Source of the DNA: Periplaneta americana
Taxonomy: Eukaryota > Arthropoda > Insecta > Blattodea > Blattidae
Length of the DNA stretch: 64,000 nucleotides
Reading direction: 5' to 3'
Assembly (NCBI RefSeq): GCF_040183065.1
Contig: NC_091117.1
Span: 102,373,501 to 102,437,500, forward strand
Positions 12,413-23,201 of the stretch are shown one piece after another; positions within the stretch are counted from its first letter, which is position 1; each line of letters begins with the position of its first letter. The notes beneath the pieces are model-generated. The model was given only the letters and a program-made list of their open reading frames with translations. It was not told the origin of the DNA and made no database searches. The translations under genes were made by a program, and so were the position numbers.

Positions 12413-13422
12413 GAGGCATATCGTCTCCTGTTTGCAGCCAAATTTTTCAATTTACCAGAAGCATCGGTTCGTATGGCGTTCACGTTGTCATTCTAGTTGA
12501 CGACAACAAAAAAGATATAGAAATAAATAAAGACAATTCATAGTCCATAATTATTATTTACATGTTCATAAAAATAAAAAATTGAACATCTACGTTTCCA
12601 GCTGTTTTAAAATGGCACCACGTAGTTGCCTCTGGCACTAACCGGCAGATGCAGCAAACGGTAGTCATCTTCAGAGGTTTTGTGTGGATGCTTGCATTCC
12701 AGGTGTCCCAGAAGTGCAGAAGAAATTTAATGGATGGTAGAAGAGGCCAAAACAATTTTTTTTTTGTCAGACAACTTATAGTCGACATTGCACCATTAGC
12801 CCACTAGGGCCTGGTATTGTAACTCGTGGAGAATCTTCATTAAGAGATAATAAGAGAATGTCATAAAAAAAGCCTGTAGAGCATACTTCAGTATGCTTGT
12901 CAGACTTAACATCAAATATAGTTTCTTAATGCTCGCTACCAACATTAACTCCCAAACACATTGCAACCAGACTAAACCCTGCATGATCATCCGCGACTTA
13001 ACTCCATACAGAGTGAGCTGACTGATGAACTAATAATATTAGTGTGCGTATTTTATAAGTTGGGTAGAACGTTTATGAAACAGAATTCAGTCAGATAATA
13101 GAATTATTTTTATAAGTCTAGTAATATTTGGTAAAATTATTAATGTGTTTATAAAAGACGCTCCAGTATTTGATAGTAAATCTTATCAGGAGACTGTCTG
13201 CCACACACAGTATAATGCGCAATAGGCTTACATTAGGTTTATGGATACCTCCGAAATCTTCTATCGTTTTCAGTATAGGTACCCACTACCAAAGGGGAAA
13301 AAATCACGGCGCAATTAGTAACTGATGCAGACGTTCAACAGAATGTTTTCAAAAATAAAAAGGAAATAGTTTATCTTTTCAAATAATCTTTAAATATAAA
13401 CACTAATACACATATTTTTGCA
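12413..13422. other. non-coding stretch
   Basis: Short ORFs occur, but none shows recognisable motifs or conserved composition. No repeat family was identified by eye. Confidence 0.4.
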
Positions 13423-13425
13423 CTT

Positions 13426-13456
<31 letters not shown>

Positions 13457-13471
13457 TTTTTTTTTTTTTTT
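13423..13471. repeat. (CT)n followed by poly-T tract
   Basis: About 24 bases of ct repeats run directly into about 25 T residues. Confidence 0.95.
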
Positions 13472-13706
13472 CATGTTGTATCCGAGCTTCAATTTTTCGA
13501 AACAAGTTTAGGACCATAAAGCCTAGCCTAATAAAATTCTGATGATTGGGGTTATCTGCTTCGAAAACCTGAATCTGTTTTAAAACTCATGTCCATTTAT
13601 ATTTCAAAGTGATGCACTCTATTTCGAATAATTCTTGACCGCCGTGATTGTTCAGTAATATTGATCACTTACTCCTCATCACTCATAAATTCTTGGAAAA
13701 CATGTC

Positions 13707-13962
13707 ATATCGTTGTTGTTCCTGCAATAACTCCTATGTGCAAAATATACAATTTTTCAGTAGGAAGAAAAAACACATTTGTTCATCCTATGGCAGTCGT
13801 ACGTAGGAGACTGTGAATTATTAAATTTTCGAAACAAAGAAATATAATTACATATAGGAGATTTTATTATTTGCTGTATCACTATTTAAGTTATTTAATA
13901 GAGCAAAAAACTGAAAATCGATAAATGTCACATAGGAGTTATTGCAGGAACAACGACGATAT
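13707..13962. mobile_element. 256-bp MITE with ~34-bp inverted ends
   Basis: The left arm 13707-13740 (atatcgttgttgttcctgca...) and right arm 13929-13962 are reverse complements with about two mismatches; a weaker complementarity continues inward (aatttttcagt/actgaaaat). No ORF. The flanks do not give an unambiguous duplication. Confidence 0.75.
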
Positions 13963-14363
13963 CCATATGTAGGTATGTCATATCCATATGCCATTTTGCC
14001 TTGAACTGCAGTTTAAACGACAGAGGACTACCGATCAAGTTAAACTCAAGTTAACTCAAGATTAACTGGTAGTTAAGGTTTGTAATACGAAGCAGAACGA
14101 AAAACTTGAGTTTAAATTGAACGTAAGGTTTAAATGGCGTTAGAACCGGGAGGATTGTTTATTTAGCTGGTACGCTGCAACCAACATCTTATTTTCAGCC
14201 CGCCTTAACGACAAAACCTACTTGCACTTTCTCCAAGAAAGCACGTGGTTGCAGCATGATAGTCACACAGCACATCTCACAACAGATTTTTCCTTATTTT
14301 GTAATAAGTGTAAAATGATTGCTTGGAAGACCATTTACTATAACAAATATTAAGATTATTGTT

Positions 14364-14590
14364 ATTTAGTCAACTGCCCGAAGACAGGTTTGAACGTCAA
14401 AATAAAACTAATAAGACATCATTCGTGAGACAACTAAGGCAGGAGATAATGAGGTAGGTTGGCCAGTTCCTTTCCCCCTCTATCGCACACATCACTGACT
14501 ATTAACATATTAACTAATCACATTTCATACAAATAATTGTTCTTCCTCTGACATACCGTCAAGCCTGATAATAGATTACATATCAGCCAG
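14364..14590 (-). repeat. interspersed repeat, copy 1 (partner at 22140-22345)
   Basis: The stretch running from tttagtcaactgcccgaaga through ggagataatgaggtagg and ggccagttccttt to cttcctctgaca recurs in the opposite orientation at 22140-22345 with the same order of words. No coding potential or tRNA-like head was seen. Confidence 0.6.
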
Positions 14591-14659
14591 AACCTCATTC
14601 GGAGATGTATGTATTGAGGTAATGTTGCATTATTTTTTCTAATCAATCAATCAATCAAT

Positions 14660-14729
14660 CAAAGGACATCATGGAGCATGTCGACTCCATGTCGATTTCA
14701 CAAAACGCTTTCACTTTGTTCTGACTTTT
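14660..14729 (-). mobile_element. LINE C-terminal end, distal piece (split by the 14730-16778 element)
   Basis: Minus-strand translation gives RTK, then KRFVKSTWSRHAP with stops, then a (ttga)n-type tail at 14639-14662. Joined to 16783-16884 (PPST, KDEIQKECMDMGINNWENLAK) it restores the usual C-terminal tail of an insect non-LTR retrotransposon ORF2. TGG codons have decayed to TGA. Confidence 0.65.
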
Positions 14730-15038
14730 CGATGGTAGACAATGAAAACCACGTAACTCCATGAGACTGTGAAAACCACTTTATTCCATTAACCAGCGCA
14801 GAAAAATCTGATGCGTAACCTGTTGAGAACACGAACTAAGTGTCGCGATCTAAGGGAAAAAATGAAAACCTCGTATCTCCCGCGGTATTTTGTTTGTGCT
14901 GAAAACCTTGCATCTCCAAGTACCGCCATTGTGTGTAGACTGAAAAGTAACATTCTATAATATTTTAGTGTTTTCTATGTGATTTGATCTTGTGTAGTGA
15001 ATACAACTCTGATTCCTAACTAAAGGTACATACGTAAC

Positions 15039-15086
<48 letters not shown>
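15039..15086 (+). repeat. (AAT)n microsatellite
   Basis: About 16 uninterrupted ATA/AAT units, located inside the 14730-16778 element upstream of its gene. Confidence 0.97.
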
Positions 15087-15236
15087 TTATTATAATGTAA
15101 CTATTAATGCTTATAAATGATGCTGATTAAATTAATGTGGAATTGCGTGTTTTTCACCGCGCATGGCAGTGTTCATGTGGCTACTTACGAGAAACAGAGA
15201 GAGAGAGAGAGAGACAGAGAGAGAGAGAGTGAATAT

Positions 15237-16107
15237 CCTTTGCACGTGGACCGAAAAAATGAGGTAAGAAGAGAAGCCAAAAACCTTGTTAAATCAGGGC
15301 CGGCTAGGGCGTTTACCATGGACCTCCAAGTCCTTTTGCTATCTCCCAGATTACAGGCGTCTGCATTATATTACAAAAGTAAATTGCAGATCCACAACTT
15401 TACTATCTATGACCTTCAAAGAAATGATGGCTACTGCTTCCTGTGGAATGAGTGTGAAGGTATGAATGCTTCAGAGTTTGCCAGCATAGTTGTGCATTTT
15501 ATTGAAACTAATATCAAAGATGATTCAGAAATTATTTTCTGTAGTGATGGATGCACCTACCAGAATCGCAACTCAATCATGAGTAATGCACTGGCTCGTT
15601 TGGCAAAACAGAAGGGCATAACTATAACTCAGAAGTTTTTAGAGAAAGGTCACATTCAAATGGAGTGTGACTCCATGTATGCCATAATAGAAAATCGATT
15701 GAGAAACAGACAGATATACAGTTCTGCTGGATAAGTTGAGGTTTGTGCTACTGTAAGGCTAAAGCCCAAACCCTATGTCGTGAAATACTTGGACTATAGA
15801 TTTTTCAAGGCTTTTGACAAACTGGCATTATATTCGTCTATTCGACTTTGGTCACGACTTGGGTTCCTACAGTGACTGATATCCGATGTTTGAAGTATGA
15901 TCTCTCAGGCGGAATTCAGTACAAATTGAAATTCAGTGACACATGGCAGACATTTCCACGAATAATGTCTAATATTTACAACTCATTTGAAGTTCCTGCT
16001 CTGTACAGTTCTTCTCCACTGAAGATCAAAGCAGAAAGTATGCACATTTGCAGCAGCTTAAGGAAGTCATTCCAAAGGATCATAATTATTTGTATGATAA
16101 TTTATCA
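15237..16107 (+). pseudogene. uncharacterised TE-encoded protein with RNase-H-like acidic motifs, broken
   Basis: The open part (to 15731) contains KSGPARAFTMDLQ, then LQASALYYKSKLQIHNFTIY, an acidic FCSDGCTYQNRN (about 15538-15573) and KFLEKGHIQMECDSMYAIIE (about 15634-15693). A stop (taa, 15732-15734) falls where related proteins carry DY or similar; the frame then continues VEVCATVRLKPKPYVVKYLDY. A frameshift near 15850 leads to TVTDIRCLKYDLSGGIQYKL, and another near 16040 to HLQQLKEVIPKDH. I know this only as an uncharacterised protein recurrent in insect genomes. The spaced acidic residues (SDGC, ECDS, IIE) could be a DDE/DDD-type catalytic set, which is inference. At least one nonsense mutation and two frameshifts make this copy inactive. 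Confidence 0.65.
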
Positions 16108-16782
16108 GTCTGAACAAAAGCAATTGAAGTTAAATGGCAAGCTGATATCTTGCTACAAGGGGTCTTGTATAGCTTTAATTTGTACATGATTTAAAATATT
16201 TAACTGCTTATACATTGAACTTCTGTAATAACATTTTCTATTATTACTGTAAGATTTTTGCTTTTGTCTCACTCTGTACTAAAATAATGTGTTACTATTT
16301 TTTTTTTTTCACTAGCCATGCAAAAAGTTGTACCAATGTTACTGTGTGTTCCAATCATAAAAGATTGCACTACCCTATTTATTACACAAATTAAGAATGT
16401 TCTTTTTAATACTGAAATTAGTTTTCATTACTATGGAATTATAATCTTGAAGTACCTTAAAATAATGAAAGTTTTGTATTATTGTATCCTTTTATACAAA
16501 CTTAAAATAACCACGTTCACTTTCTTGTATTACTGTAAGTACCTCGTATCTCCAGTTTCAATCCAGAATATCACAATGAAAAACTCGGAACTCCATATTC
16601 AAAGAGAGATTTGAAAGTACATTGATTTCTCTAATCTATTAATAACTAGGCTTGTACTAGTAGTAAAAACTGTAGCAACTATCTCTGTATCACTTTATAC
16701 GTTTCTTAAAAACAGTTATTTATTTCTCCTGTAAAATTTACCGAAATGGAGTTACAAGGTTTTCATTACCTACCATCGTTTT

Positions 16783-16884
16783 GCTAGATTCTCCCAGTTG
16801 TTAATTCCCATATCCATGCATTCCTTCTGAATTTCATCTTTTCATGTACTTGGAGGTCTTTCCAGTGGTCTTGTGTTGTTAAAG
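16783..16884 (-). mobile_element. LINE C-terminal end, proximal piece
   Basis: Minus-strand reading LERPPST, stop (TGA for TGG), KDEIQKECMDMGINNWENLAK is typical of the C-terminal tail of insect non-LTR retrotransposon ORF2. It breaks off at the tttt duplication of the 14730-16778 element and resumes at 14729. It is 5'-truncated against the microsatellite at 16885. Confidence 0.65.
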
Positions 16885-16970
16885 TATGTATGTATGTATG
16901 TATGTATGTATGTATGTATGTATGTATGTATGTATGTATGTATATGTATGTGTATATATATATATATATA
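16885..16970 (+). repeat. (GTAT)n/(TA)n microsatellite
   Basis: A pure tatg tetranucleotide array passes into ta dinucleotides. Apparent Tyr/His/Met-rich ORFs here are simple-repeat artefacts. Confidence 0.97.
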
Positions 16971-18122
16971 TTTGTTTGTTTTGCGCTGCTGGAGTCATCC
17001 ATACGTATAACATATCCTGCTCATTATTTTTCTAAGAATTTAAATTTTAAAATCGTAAATAATAATCTATTCAAAATCTTTTAAATCGAAAAACAGATTT
17101 TTACTTAATTATTTTATGTTCTAAGCGATTATAGGCTATTATACTCGTAGTTCAGTTACCGGTATTGATAATGTTAATGTATCTTTATTGATATTGGTTG
17201 TGATTAATCCAATACAGTGCTACGTGTTCTTATGGATAATATGTAGCAAGCTGTCGTTATAATAAAATCTAGTTTTATTTGAAATTGAAAAAGAAAGAAG
17301 TGGAAACTAATTAAAAATATACAGTAAAGTATACGAAGTTTCAACGTTAGTTCTAATGAAGTAATTGTGCAAGCGAAATCGTTTTCCGTTCTACAGATCA
17401 CTTTTTCTCTACAACCAACGACATTTTCATTTCTTACCTTCTTTATTGTTTTCACGAATGATTTTTGCTTTCATTGCACTTTTCTTCGTTTTCATCCATT
17501 GTCATAAAATGTTGTCGAGCAGCACGCGTTCACTACATCGTATCCGTGGCTAACTAGTTTCGTTAGCTACGATGTGCTACGATCGTATCGCAAGGATCGG
17601 AAGAAAAAAAAACAATCTTTGTTATGTAACCGCGTTCATTACATCGTATCGCACGCATCGACTATCGATAAATCCGTCCACGATTCTTGGACGTGCGATC
17701 ATGTTCTAATGCGTGCGATCACGTTCTTCTTTAATAAATCAATTGTAATTGCTCAACTGTCAATATTACGTTATGCCATGTTCAGTGTCGCGCCAAACTG
17801 GAAGACTGAAAGCTTTTTTTCGCTTGTAGAAAACTATGAAGATTTATATAAGCATTACAACAATCAAGTGGTTTCTTGCATATCATCGTTGATTTTATGA
17901 AACTTCCTATGTGATAGTACAGAAAATAATTTTTCAGATGGAAGAAAAAATTAATTAAATATCAACAGGCCTACACTGATCCTCGATGATATCATTTATG
18001 TTCATCATATTCACCAACGTTTTCTACAGAATCATTAACATATTCTTATGTACGCCCATTGATTTTTAATAAAATCCTCCTGAAAAATTATTATAAACGA
18101 ATAAATGATGTAGGCCTAATGT
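16971..18122. other. non-coding stretch
   Basis: No recognised gene. A segment at 17520-17710 is rich in the words tacgat, cgtatcg and gcgatc and may be remnant repeat DNA. The ORF at 17574-17900 has no recognisable motif. Confidence 0.4.
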
Positions 18123-18809
18123 TAAGCTTACCATACGTCCCATAAAAAACGGGAAAGTCCCTTTTTCGGTCTAGGTGTCCGGCGTCTACGTAATTTTCGT
18201 CGGGGCACGCAGAAGTCCCGTATTTTAACCAAACTTTATTTCATAACGTAAAAATCAAATTGATGTTTACTTCATAAATTAATGTTGAAATATTGTCTTG
18301 ACTTGTATAAAAGTTCGCAAATTTTTTATTTTGAAATCAGTAAATATGAATAACTATGTATGAAAGGTATTGTTAAATGAAAAGGTATACGTGCAAAGTA
18401 CTGTCAAGTGACGTAAACGTTTAGAATGTCTGCGCGTGAAACGAGTGGGCCCGGGTTAAAATCCTGGTTGAAGCTTACCGAGATTTTCTGTCAACCATTT
18501 GAAGCAGAATTGCTGGGTAACTTTCGGCGTTGAATCTCGGACTCATTTTGTCATCATTTATTCACATATCATTGTCATCATTAGGCCCTACCAAAACCCG
18601 GGTTACGTTCACTTTGTCGCGCGAACTTTCGAAGACAAATCATCACTGAACAGGGATGATGAGCCTCAGGCTGCGGTGCAAGCCTTCGGGCTCCTTCTGC
18701 GCAAAAAGGGGGGGGACATTTTTTAGTAAATTCTAACTTAAATTGTCTTAACAAAAACGTCGATATTAAGTGCGTCCCGTATTTTCATGAGACATTTATG
18801 GTAGGCTTA
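18123..18809. mobile_element. hAT-like MITE with 8-bp TSD, carrying a SINE-like insert
   Basis: The left end taagcttaccata (18123) and right end tatggtaggctta (to 18809) are inverted with one mismatch. Flanks cctaatgt (18115-18122) and ccttatgt (18810-18817) match in 7 of 8. Subterminal cgtccc/gggac words occur on both sides. A SINE-like segment lies inside at about 18440-18700. Confidence 0.75.
18440..18700 (+). mobile_element. SINE-like fragment, family B body
   Basis: A remnant B box (gggttaaaatcctgg) is followed by gctgggtaactttcggcgtt and ctcggactcatttt, which matches the body of the SINEs at 12119 and 44213. The remainder, from 18590, does not match those copies. Confidence 0.55.
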
Positions 18810-18956
18810 CCTTATGTGTCACTTCGTCATAGCACGTGCTAAGGAATGTAGACGAAATTTCTTTTCATATAGCAAGCTAAGTCATGTGTAGCTGAACGTT
18901 CCAGAGGATATACACAAACACTGTGATATTATATAGGCATGCATACATAGGTATAC

Positions 18957-19075
18957 ATACATGCATAATACATACATACATACATACATACATACATACA
19001 TACATACATACATACATACATACATACATACATACATACATACATACATACATACATACATACATACATACATAG
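18957..19075 (-). repeat. (CATA)n microsatellite at the 3' end of a LINE
   Basis: About 27 near-perfect tetranucleotide units (tatg on the minus strand) lie directly after the LINE tail that starts at 19076. The LINE's own 3' tail probably seeded the array. Confidence 0.95.
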
Positions 19076-20029
19076 TGTTCTGCCCAAGGGCAGGTCTTTC
19101 ACTGCAAACCTAGCATTCTTCAATCTTGTCTATTTTCTGTCTTCCTCTTAGTCTTCGCATATGATCCATATATCTAATGTCGTTTATTATCTGATATCTT
19201 CTTCAGCCAAGAACTCTTTTCCCGTTCACCATTCCTTCCAGTGCATCCTTCAGTGGGCAGTTTCTTCTCAGCCAGTGACTCAACCAATTCCTTTTCCTCT
19301 TCCTGATTACTTTCAGCATCATTCTTTCTTCACCCACTCTCTCCAACACAACTTCGTTTTTTTATTCTGTCTGTTCATTTCACACGCTCCATTCTTCATC
19401 TTATCCACATTCCAAATGTTTATAGTCGTTTCTTTTCACTCCGTCGTAATGTTCATGTTTCTGTCTCCATACAATGCCACACTCCACACAATGCACTTCA
19501 CTAGCTTTTCCTTTTTTTCCAGAGGTCCGCAGAAGATGTTCCTTTCTCTATTAAAAGCTTCCTATGCAATTGCTATCTTCCCGGCAGCAGCCTCATGTTA
19601 CTGCTTACAGTACACTTCAAGTATTTGAAGCCGTCCACTTGCTCTATTACCTCATTTAGTATTCACACGTTTATCTTCTTTATTTTTCTTCCGACAACTA
19701 TGGTCTTCGTCTTGTTTGCGTTTATCTTCATCCCATACTGCTCACAGCTGTCATTTAGGTCCATTTAACATATAGCCGGTTCTGCTAACAACGCCATATC
19801 ATCAGCAAATCTTATTAACTTTATTATTCTTCCTCCTACTATCACCCCTCCCATGTTCTAAAAAACAGTTCTTCACTAAATCCTCCAAATAGATGTTGAA
19901 CAGGGTAGGTGATAAAAGGCATCCTTGTTGTACTCCTCTCCCTATTTCACTCCCTTCTGACATTTCTTCTCCTATCCTGACTTTGACTCGTTTCATATAA
20001 GATCACTGAACAGCCTTCTCTCCTAAGAG

Positions 20030-20720
20030 CCAATTGGCTAGTCTCTTAAATGGAGACAACTGGTCCTGCCTAAGGTTTCTTCGTGGTTTTCCTACGGCGC
20101 TAAGACATATGTCGGAATGAGCCCTAAAAGAAATGAACCACGGACCTACACACCTTCCTTATAAAGTTCCCGAAATTTCCAACGTAAATTTTTGACATAG
20201 ATGCCCTGGCTAAGCTTCCATGTATTATCCTGTTACATGAGCGAGGTTATTCGACTCTACTCACACTGCAAAGGACAGTGTATCTTTCAACGTGTAGAAT
20301 TACAACTCCCGGCTTTCTTCCGTCGGCCTTGCCTTAGCTTTCGAACATCACACCTGTTACACGAGCGAGTTTACTCGACTCCACTTGCACTGCGAAAGGA
20401 CAAAGTACTCGTACCTTTCAATGTGCAGACTTACACCTTACTAAGTTTCTTCTTCCGATCCTGCAGTCAGCTCCTCGTACGCTTTCCCCTCCCCCCATAT
20501 GCGGTACCTATTAGGTTACGTCCATTTTCGAGTTTTCCCCTTTAAATTTTCTAGAGCTCCTTCAGTGGAGCAGCGAAACCCAGAGTGAGACAAGTGGCCA
20601 ACAGGCTTGGAGCTCACATATTCAGGTTTTCTCAGCCACGAACTCCCTTGAAAGGAAGCGTTTTCACGTAGTACCTTTTTTAGTTTATCCGCCTATTTCC
20701 CTCTCTTCAATTCAATTAAA
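20030..20720. other. insertion inside the LINE RT gene
   Basis: LINE coding sequence stops near 20720 and resumes near 20030 on the minus strand. The intervening DNA contains a SINE-tail-like piece (ggttttcctacggcgctaag, about 20091-20110, resembling the body of the SINE at 61367) and a two-copy tandem repeat. Exact junctions could not be fixed. Confidence 0.55.
20202..20455 (+). repeat. divergent tandem duplication, ~125-bp unit
   Basis: Unit 1 (20202-20326) and unit 2 (20327-about 20455) share, in order: ccttagctt-like start, cctgttacaygagcgag, ttactcgactc, cactgcraaggaca, cctttcaaygtg and a cttcttccg-type end. Similarity is clear but well below identity. Confidence 0.65.
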
Positions 20721-21488
20721 TTCCTCTCTTTCCAATCCACATCTATTTTCTTTAAGATCCGCATCAGTTTGTTCCAATCCACTCTGCCAAATGCCTTTTC
20801 TAAATCCACAAATACTATATACACTTCTTTATTTTTCTCTAGGTATCTTTCATCGATTGTTCGTAATAGTCCAGTTGCATCCCTCATACCTTTTCCCTTC
20901 TTGAAGGTGATGTTATACAGACTGGAATTGAAATAACCCTGCAGATTTTCAGAGAGAATAGTTCATGTTGTATGTAACAAAACAAGTGTCATACCATATT
21001 GGTGGAAAGTTCATAGTTTTCTCAGAAAAAAAAAACATTTTTTTCCCCCGAAATGTTTGACTATCAGTAACTATTGCGAGTAGGATCGTGACTTTTGTCC
21101 ATATCGATAGAAAATCTAATACAGAATCATATATCCCTCTGGCGTATTTCAATAGCGTGGAAGGTTTTCGTGTAAATTCAATTTAAAAACCACTAATTTC
21201 AAGCCACTGAATGTTGCGAACAGATTGCAACGTCGTAGCAAGAGAGGGAGACTCGCGTACAGAGACAGACCTGAGTTCGTTGACCTCTTACATCTTTATT
21301 ACTATACTCGCGTCGCTGTTTAAGGTGGAATCACACTATTGCCACGGCATGTGTTCTCCTGTGAGATCATATAAATTGGAAGGCACGTGCTGTGTCGTGT
21401 TGTGTGCACATTATCGCCACGCCATGTCACTTCACACTTACAATCTGTTCAGTCGCTCTTTTATTCGATAGCTTTTCTGTAGCACAGA

Positions 21489-21803
21489 TGGAAAGTGAAT
21501 GGATTAGTAGATCCCGCAGTTCTTCAGAGTTTGAGGAAGACATCGAAAATGCGGCTTCGGCTATTATCATTCAGGAAAAAAAAAAGTGTTAGAAGTGGGT
21601 GCATGACATAAACTTGAAACCGTAGGAATTTGGTGAATTTCACACCTTGTTTAAACAACTGTAACAATGTTTTCATATGCACTTTAGAATGAATAAAGAA
21701 GAATTCGAATTTATTTACAATCTGATAAAAGAGAAAATATAGAAACAGAACACTCAATTTCGAACAGCAGTTAACACTGGAGAAAAATTAGTCGTATGTT
21801 TAA
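21489..21803 (+). pseudogene. HARBI1-like transposase N-terminal fragment
   Basis: From the ATG at 21489 the frame reads MESEWISRSRSSSEFEEDIE and IIIQEKKK, then (after a stop) WVHDINLK, EFGEFHTLFKQL and, after a frameshift, FRMNKEEFEFIYNLIKEKI and FRTAVNTGEKLVVCL. This order is that of PIF/Harbinger transposases before the DDE domain. The catalytic domain is absent: a SINE follows from 21881 and no core resumes beyond it. Several stops and at least one frameshift show it is dead. Confidence 0.75.
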
Positions 21804-21880
21804 AGTGAATACATGCTACAAAATTAAATAATAATATTCTTTAGTTACCCCTGATTTAGGTTATGTCTGATATGTGCATC

Positions 21881-22101
21881 GTCGCCCTCGGTTGGTATAG
21901 CGCTGGCATTCTATGCTCGAGGTTGCGGGTTCGATCCCGGCCGAGATCGATGGCATTCAAGTGTGTTTAAATGCGACAGGCTCATGTCAGTAGATTTACT
22001 GGCATGTAAAAGAACTCCTGCGGGACAAAAATTCTGACACACCGGCGACGCTGATATAACCTCTGCAGTTGCGAGCGTCGTTAAATAAATCATAATATTA
22101 T
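21881..22101 (+). mobile_element. tRNA-derived SINE (family C) with perfect 13-bp TSD
   Basis: A tRNA-like head (A box ttggtatagcgctggc; B box gggttcgatcccggc) is followed by a body with gacaggctcatgtcag and a short tail ending gcgtcgttaaataaat. The flanks tgatatgtgcatc at 21868-21880 and 22102-22114 are identical. Confidence 0.93.
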
Positions 22102-22139
22102 TGATATGTGCATCTATTGTCAAGCGGTACACTCACTTA

Positions 22140-22345
22140 ATGAATGTGTCAGAGGAAGGACAATTGTTTGTATGCATCTGAAGTCTGATTAGTGTAGTAT
22201 GTAGCTAGTCGCCGATGTATGCATTGGAGAGGGAAAGGAACTGGCCACCCTACCTCATTATCTCCTGGCCTATTTTCCTCATAAATAGTGTCTTGTTGGT
22301 ATCACTTGTGAGGTTCAGACCTGTCTTCGGACAGTTGACTAAACT
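22140..22345 (+). repeat. interspersed repeat, copy 2 (partner at 14364-14590)
   Basis: This contains gaaaggaactggccaccct, acctcattatctcctgg and ctgtcttcggacagttgact, the inverse of the series at 14364-14590. Confidence 0.6.
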
Positions 22346-22778
22346 AAATAACTCTTTATTTTAATATTTCAATGAAGTTTCATACCTATGTGAAGTGGCT
22401 TCTTGAATAATGTCCATTGTTGTACAACTGAACGCACCCTGATAATAGTTTGATGATAATAATCATTGTCCATTAATGGCTCACAGTTTGTGAGCGTACC
22501 TGCACTTATGTCTTGTGCTGTTAATGGGATGGTCCTGTAGTTGGTAGAGCGTCATCATGTGATGGAAATATATAGAAACTTGATGGCGCAGATAAAGGAC
22601 GCAATAATTTTATTGCAACTGCTGCTGTGTTTTTTCATTGCCTTCTTCTTGCTCTATCATTAAATGTTGTTCGTCGAAGTAGATCGCAAAATTAAGATAC
22701 ACGTTTAACAATACAGTTATTGTTGTAATCGTTAATAATACAGTATTTATGATTAATATGCATTTTTAATATGTATGG

Positions 22779-23100
22779 CGTCGTGGTCTAAGGCATCTTG
22801 CCTAGGTCTCGCGTTACGGAATGCGCGCTGGTTCGAGTCCTCATGGGGTAAGCAATTTTCTCATGAAATTTCGGCCAATCAATGTATGGGATCGATGCCT
22901 ACTCAGCATCGTGATGCACTTGGGGAGCTACGATAGGTAGCGAATGCCAGCTATAACGGCTGGGGGGGATCATCGTGCTAACCACATGATACCTCCATTC
23001 TGGTTGGATGATCATCCATCTCTGCTTTGGCATTTGGGCGTGAGGCCAGCAGCCGGCTGGTCGGTCTAGGCCCTTCACGGGCTGTAGCCCCACGCATTTA
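22779..23100 (+). mobile_element. tRNA-derived SINE (family D) with perfect 13-bp TSD
   Basis: The head has A box gtggtctaaggcatct and B box ggttcgagtcctc. The body includes ggttggatgatcatccatct and ends ggcccttcacgggctgtagc. Flanks ttaatatgtatgg at 22766-22778 and 23101-23113 are identical. Confidence 0.93.
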
Positions 23101-23137
23101 TTAATATGTATGGTCACATCTACACTGCTGTACCTAC

Positions 23138-23200
<63 letters not shown>
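23138..23200 (+). repeat. (AAT)n microsatellite
   Basis: About 20 uninterrupted ATA/AAT units. Confidence 0.97.

Positions 23201-23201
<1 letters not shown>

Larger units (their letters stand above)
14730..16778. mobile_element. unassigned DNA transposon with 33-bp TIRs, 19-bp iterons and 4-bp TSD
   Basis: Ends at 14730-14762 and 16746-16778 are inverted repeats matching at 29 of 33 positions (cgatggtagacaatgaaaac at the left). The flanking 4-bp tttt (14726-14729 and 16779-16782) is a duplication, because the element interrupts a LINE reading frame exactly there. A 19-bp motif (atgaaaaccacgtaactcc) recurs in direct orientation at 14742, 14769, 14862, 14899, 16535 and 16576, and inverted at 16748. 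The single gene inside (15237-16107) belongs to an uncharacterised insect TE protein family. I cannot place the superfamily. Confidence 0.75.
19076..20915 (-). pseudogene. LINE reverse transcriptase, C-terminal part, 5'-truncated and interrupted
   Basis: The minus strand encodes the RT of a non-LTR retrotransposon. From 20900 downward it shows GKGMRDATGLLRTIDERYLE and VYIVFVDLEKAFGRVDWNKL (fingers/palm). After an interruption come KVRIGEEMSEGSEIGRG, GCLLSPTLFNIYLEDLV and FADDMALL (about 19797-19775, the catalytic YXDD box with two Asp). A frameshifted C-terminal zinc/WGH-type tail ends with the TCPWAEH-like end also seen at 29580. Foreign DNA of about 700 bp (about 20030-20720) separates DWKER from the following segment. 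Frameshifts are numerous; dead copy. Same family as 28946-29613. Confidence 0.8.

Noticed and set aside
15001..15100. CRISPR-like or satellite array
   Set aside because: All short-period arrays in the window are simple trinucleotide or tetranucleotide repeats without spacers.
17574..17900. 108-codon ORF
   Set aside because: No recognisable motif, simple AT-rich composition and no splice context; not reported as a gene.
18877..19123. Three overlapping Met-Tyr-Val-Cys repeat ORFs
   Set aside because: They are readings of the (CATA)n microsatellite in several frames. The same holds for Leu or Asn runs at 36514-36741 and 63392-63792.
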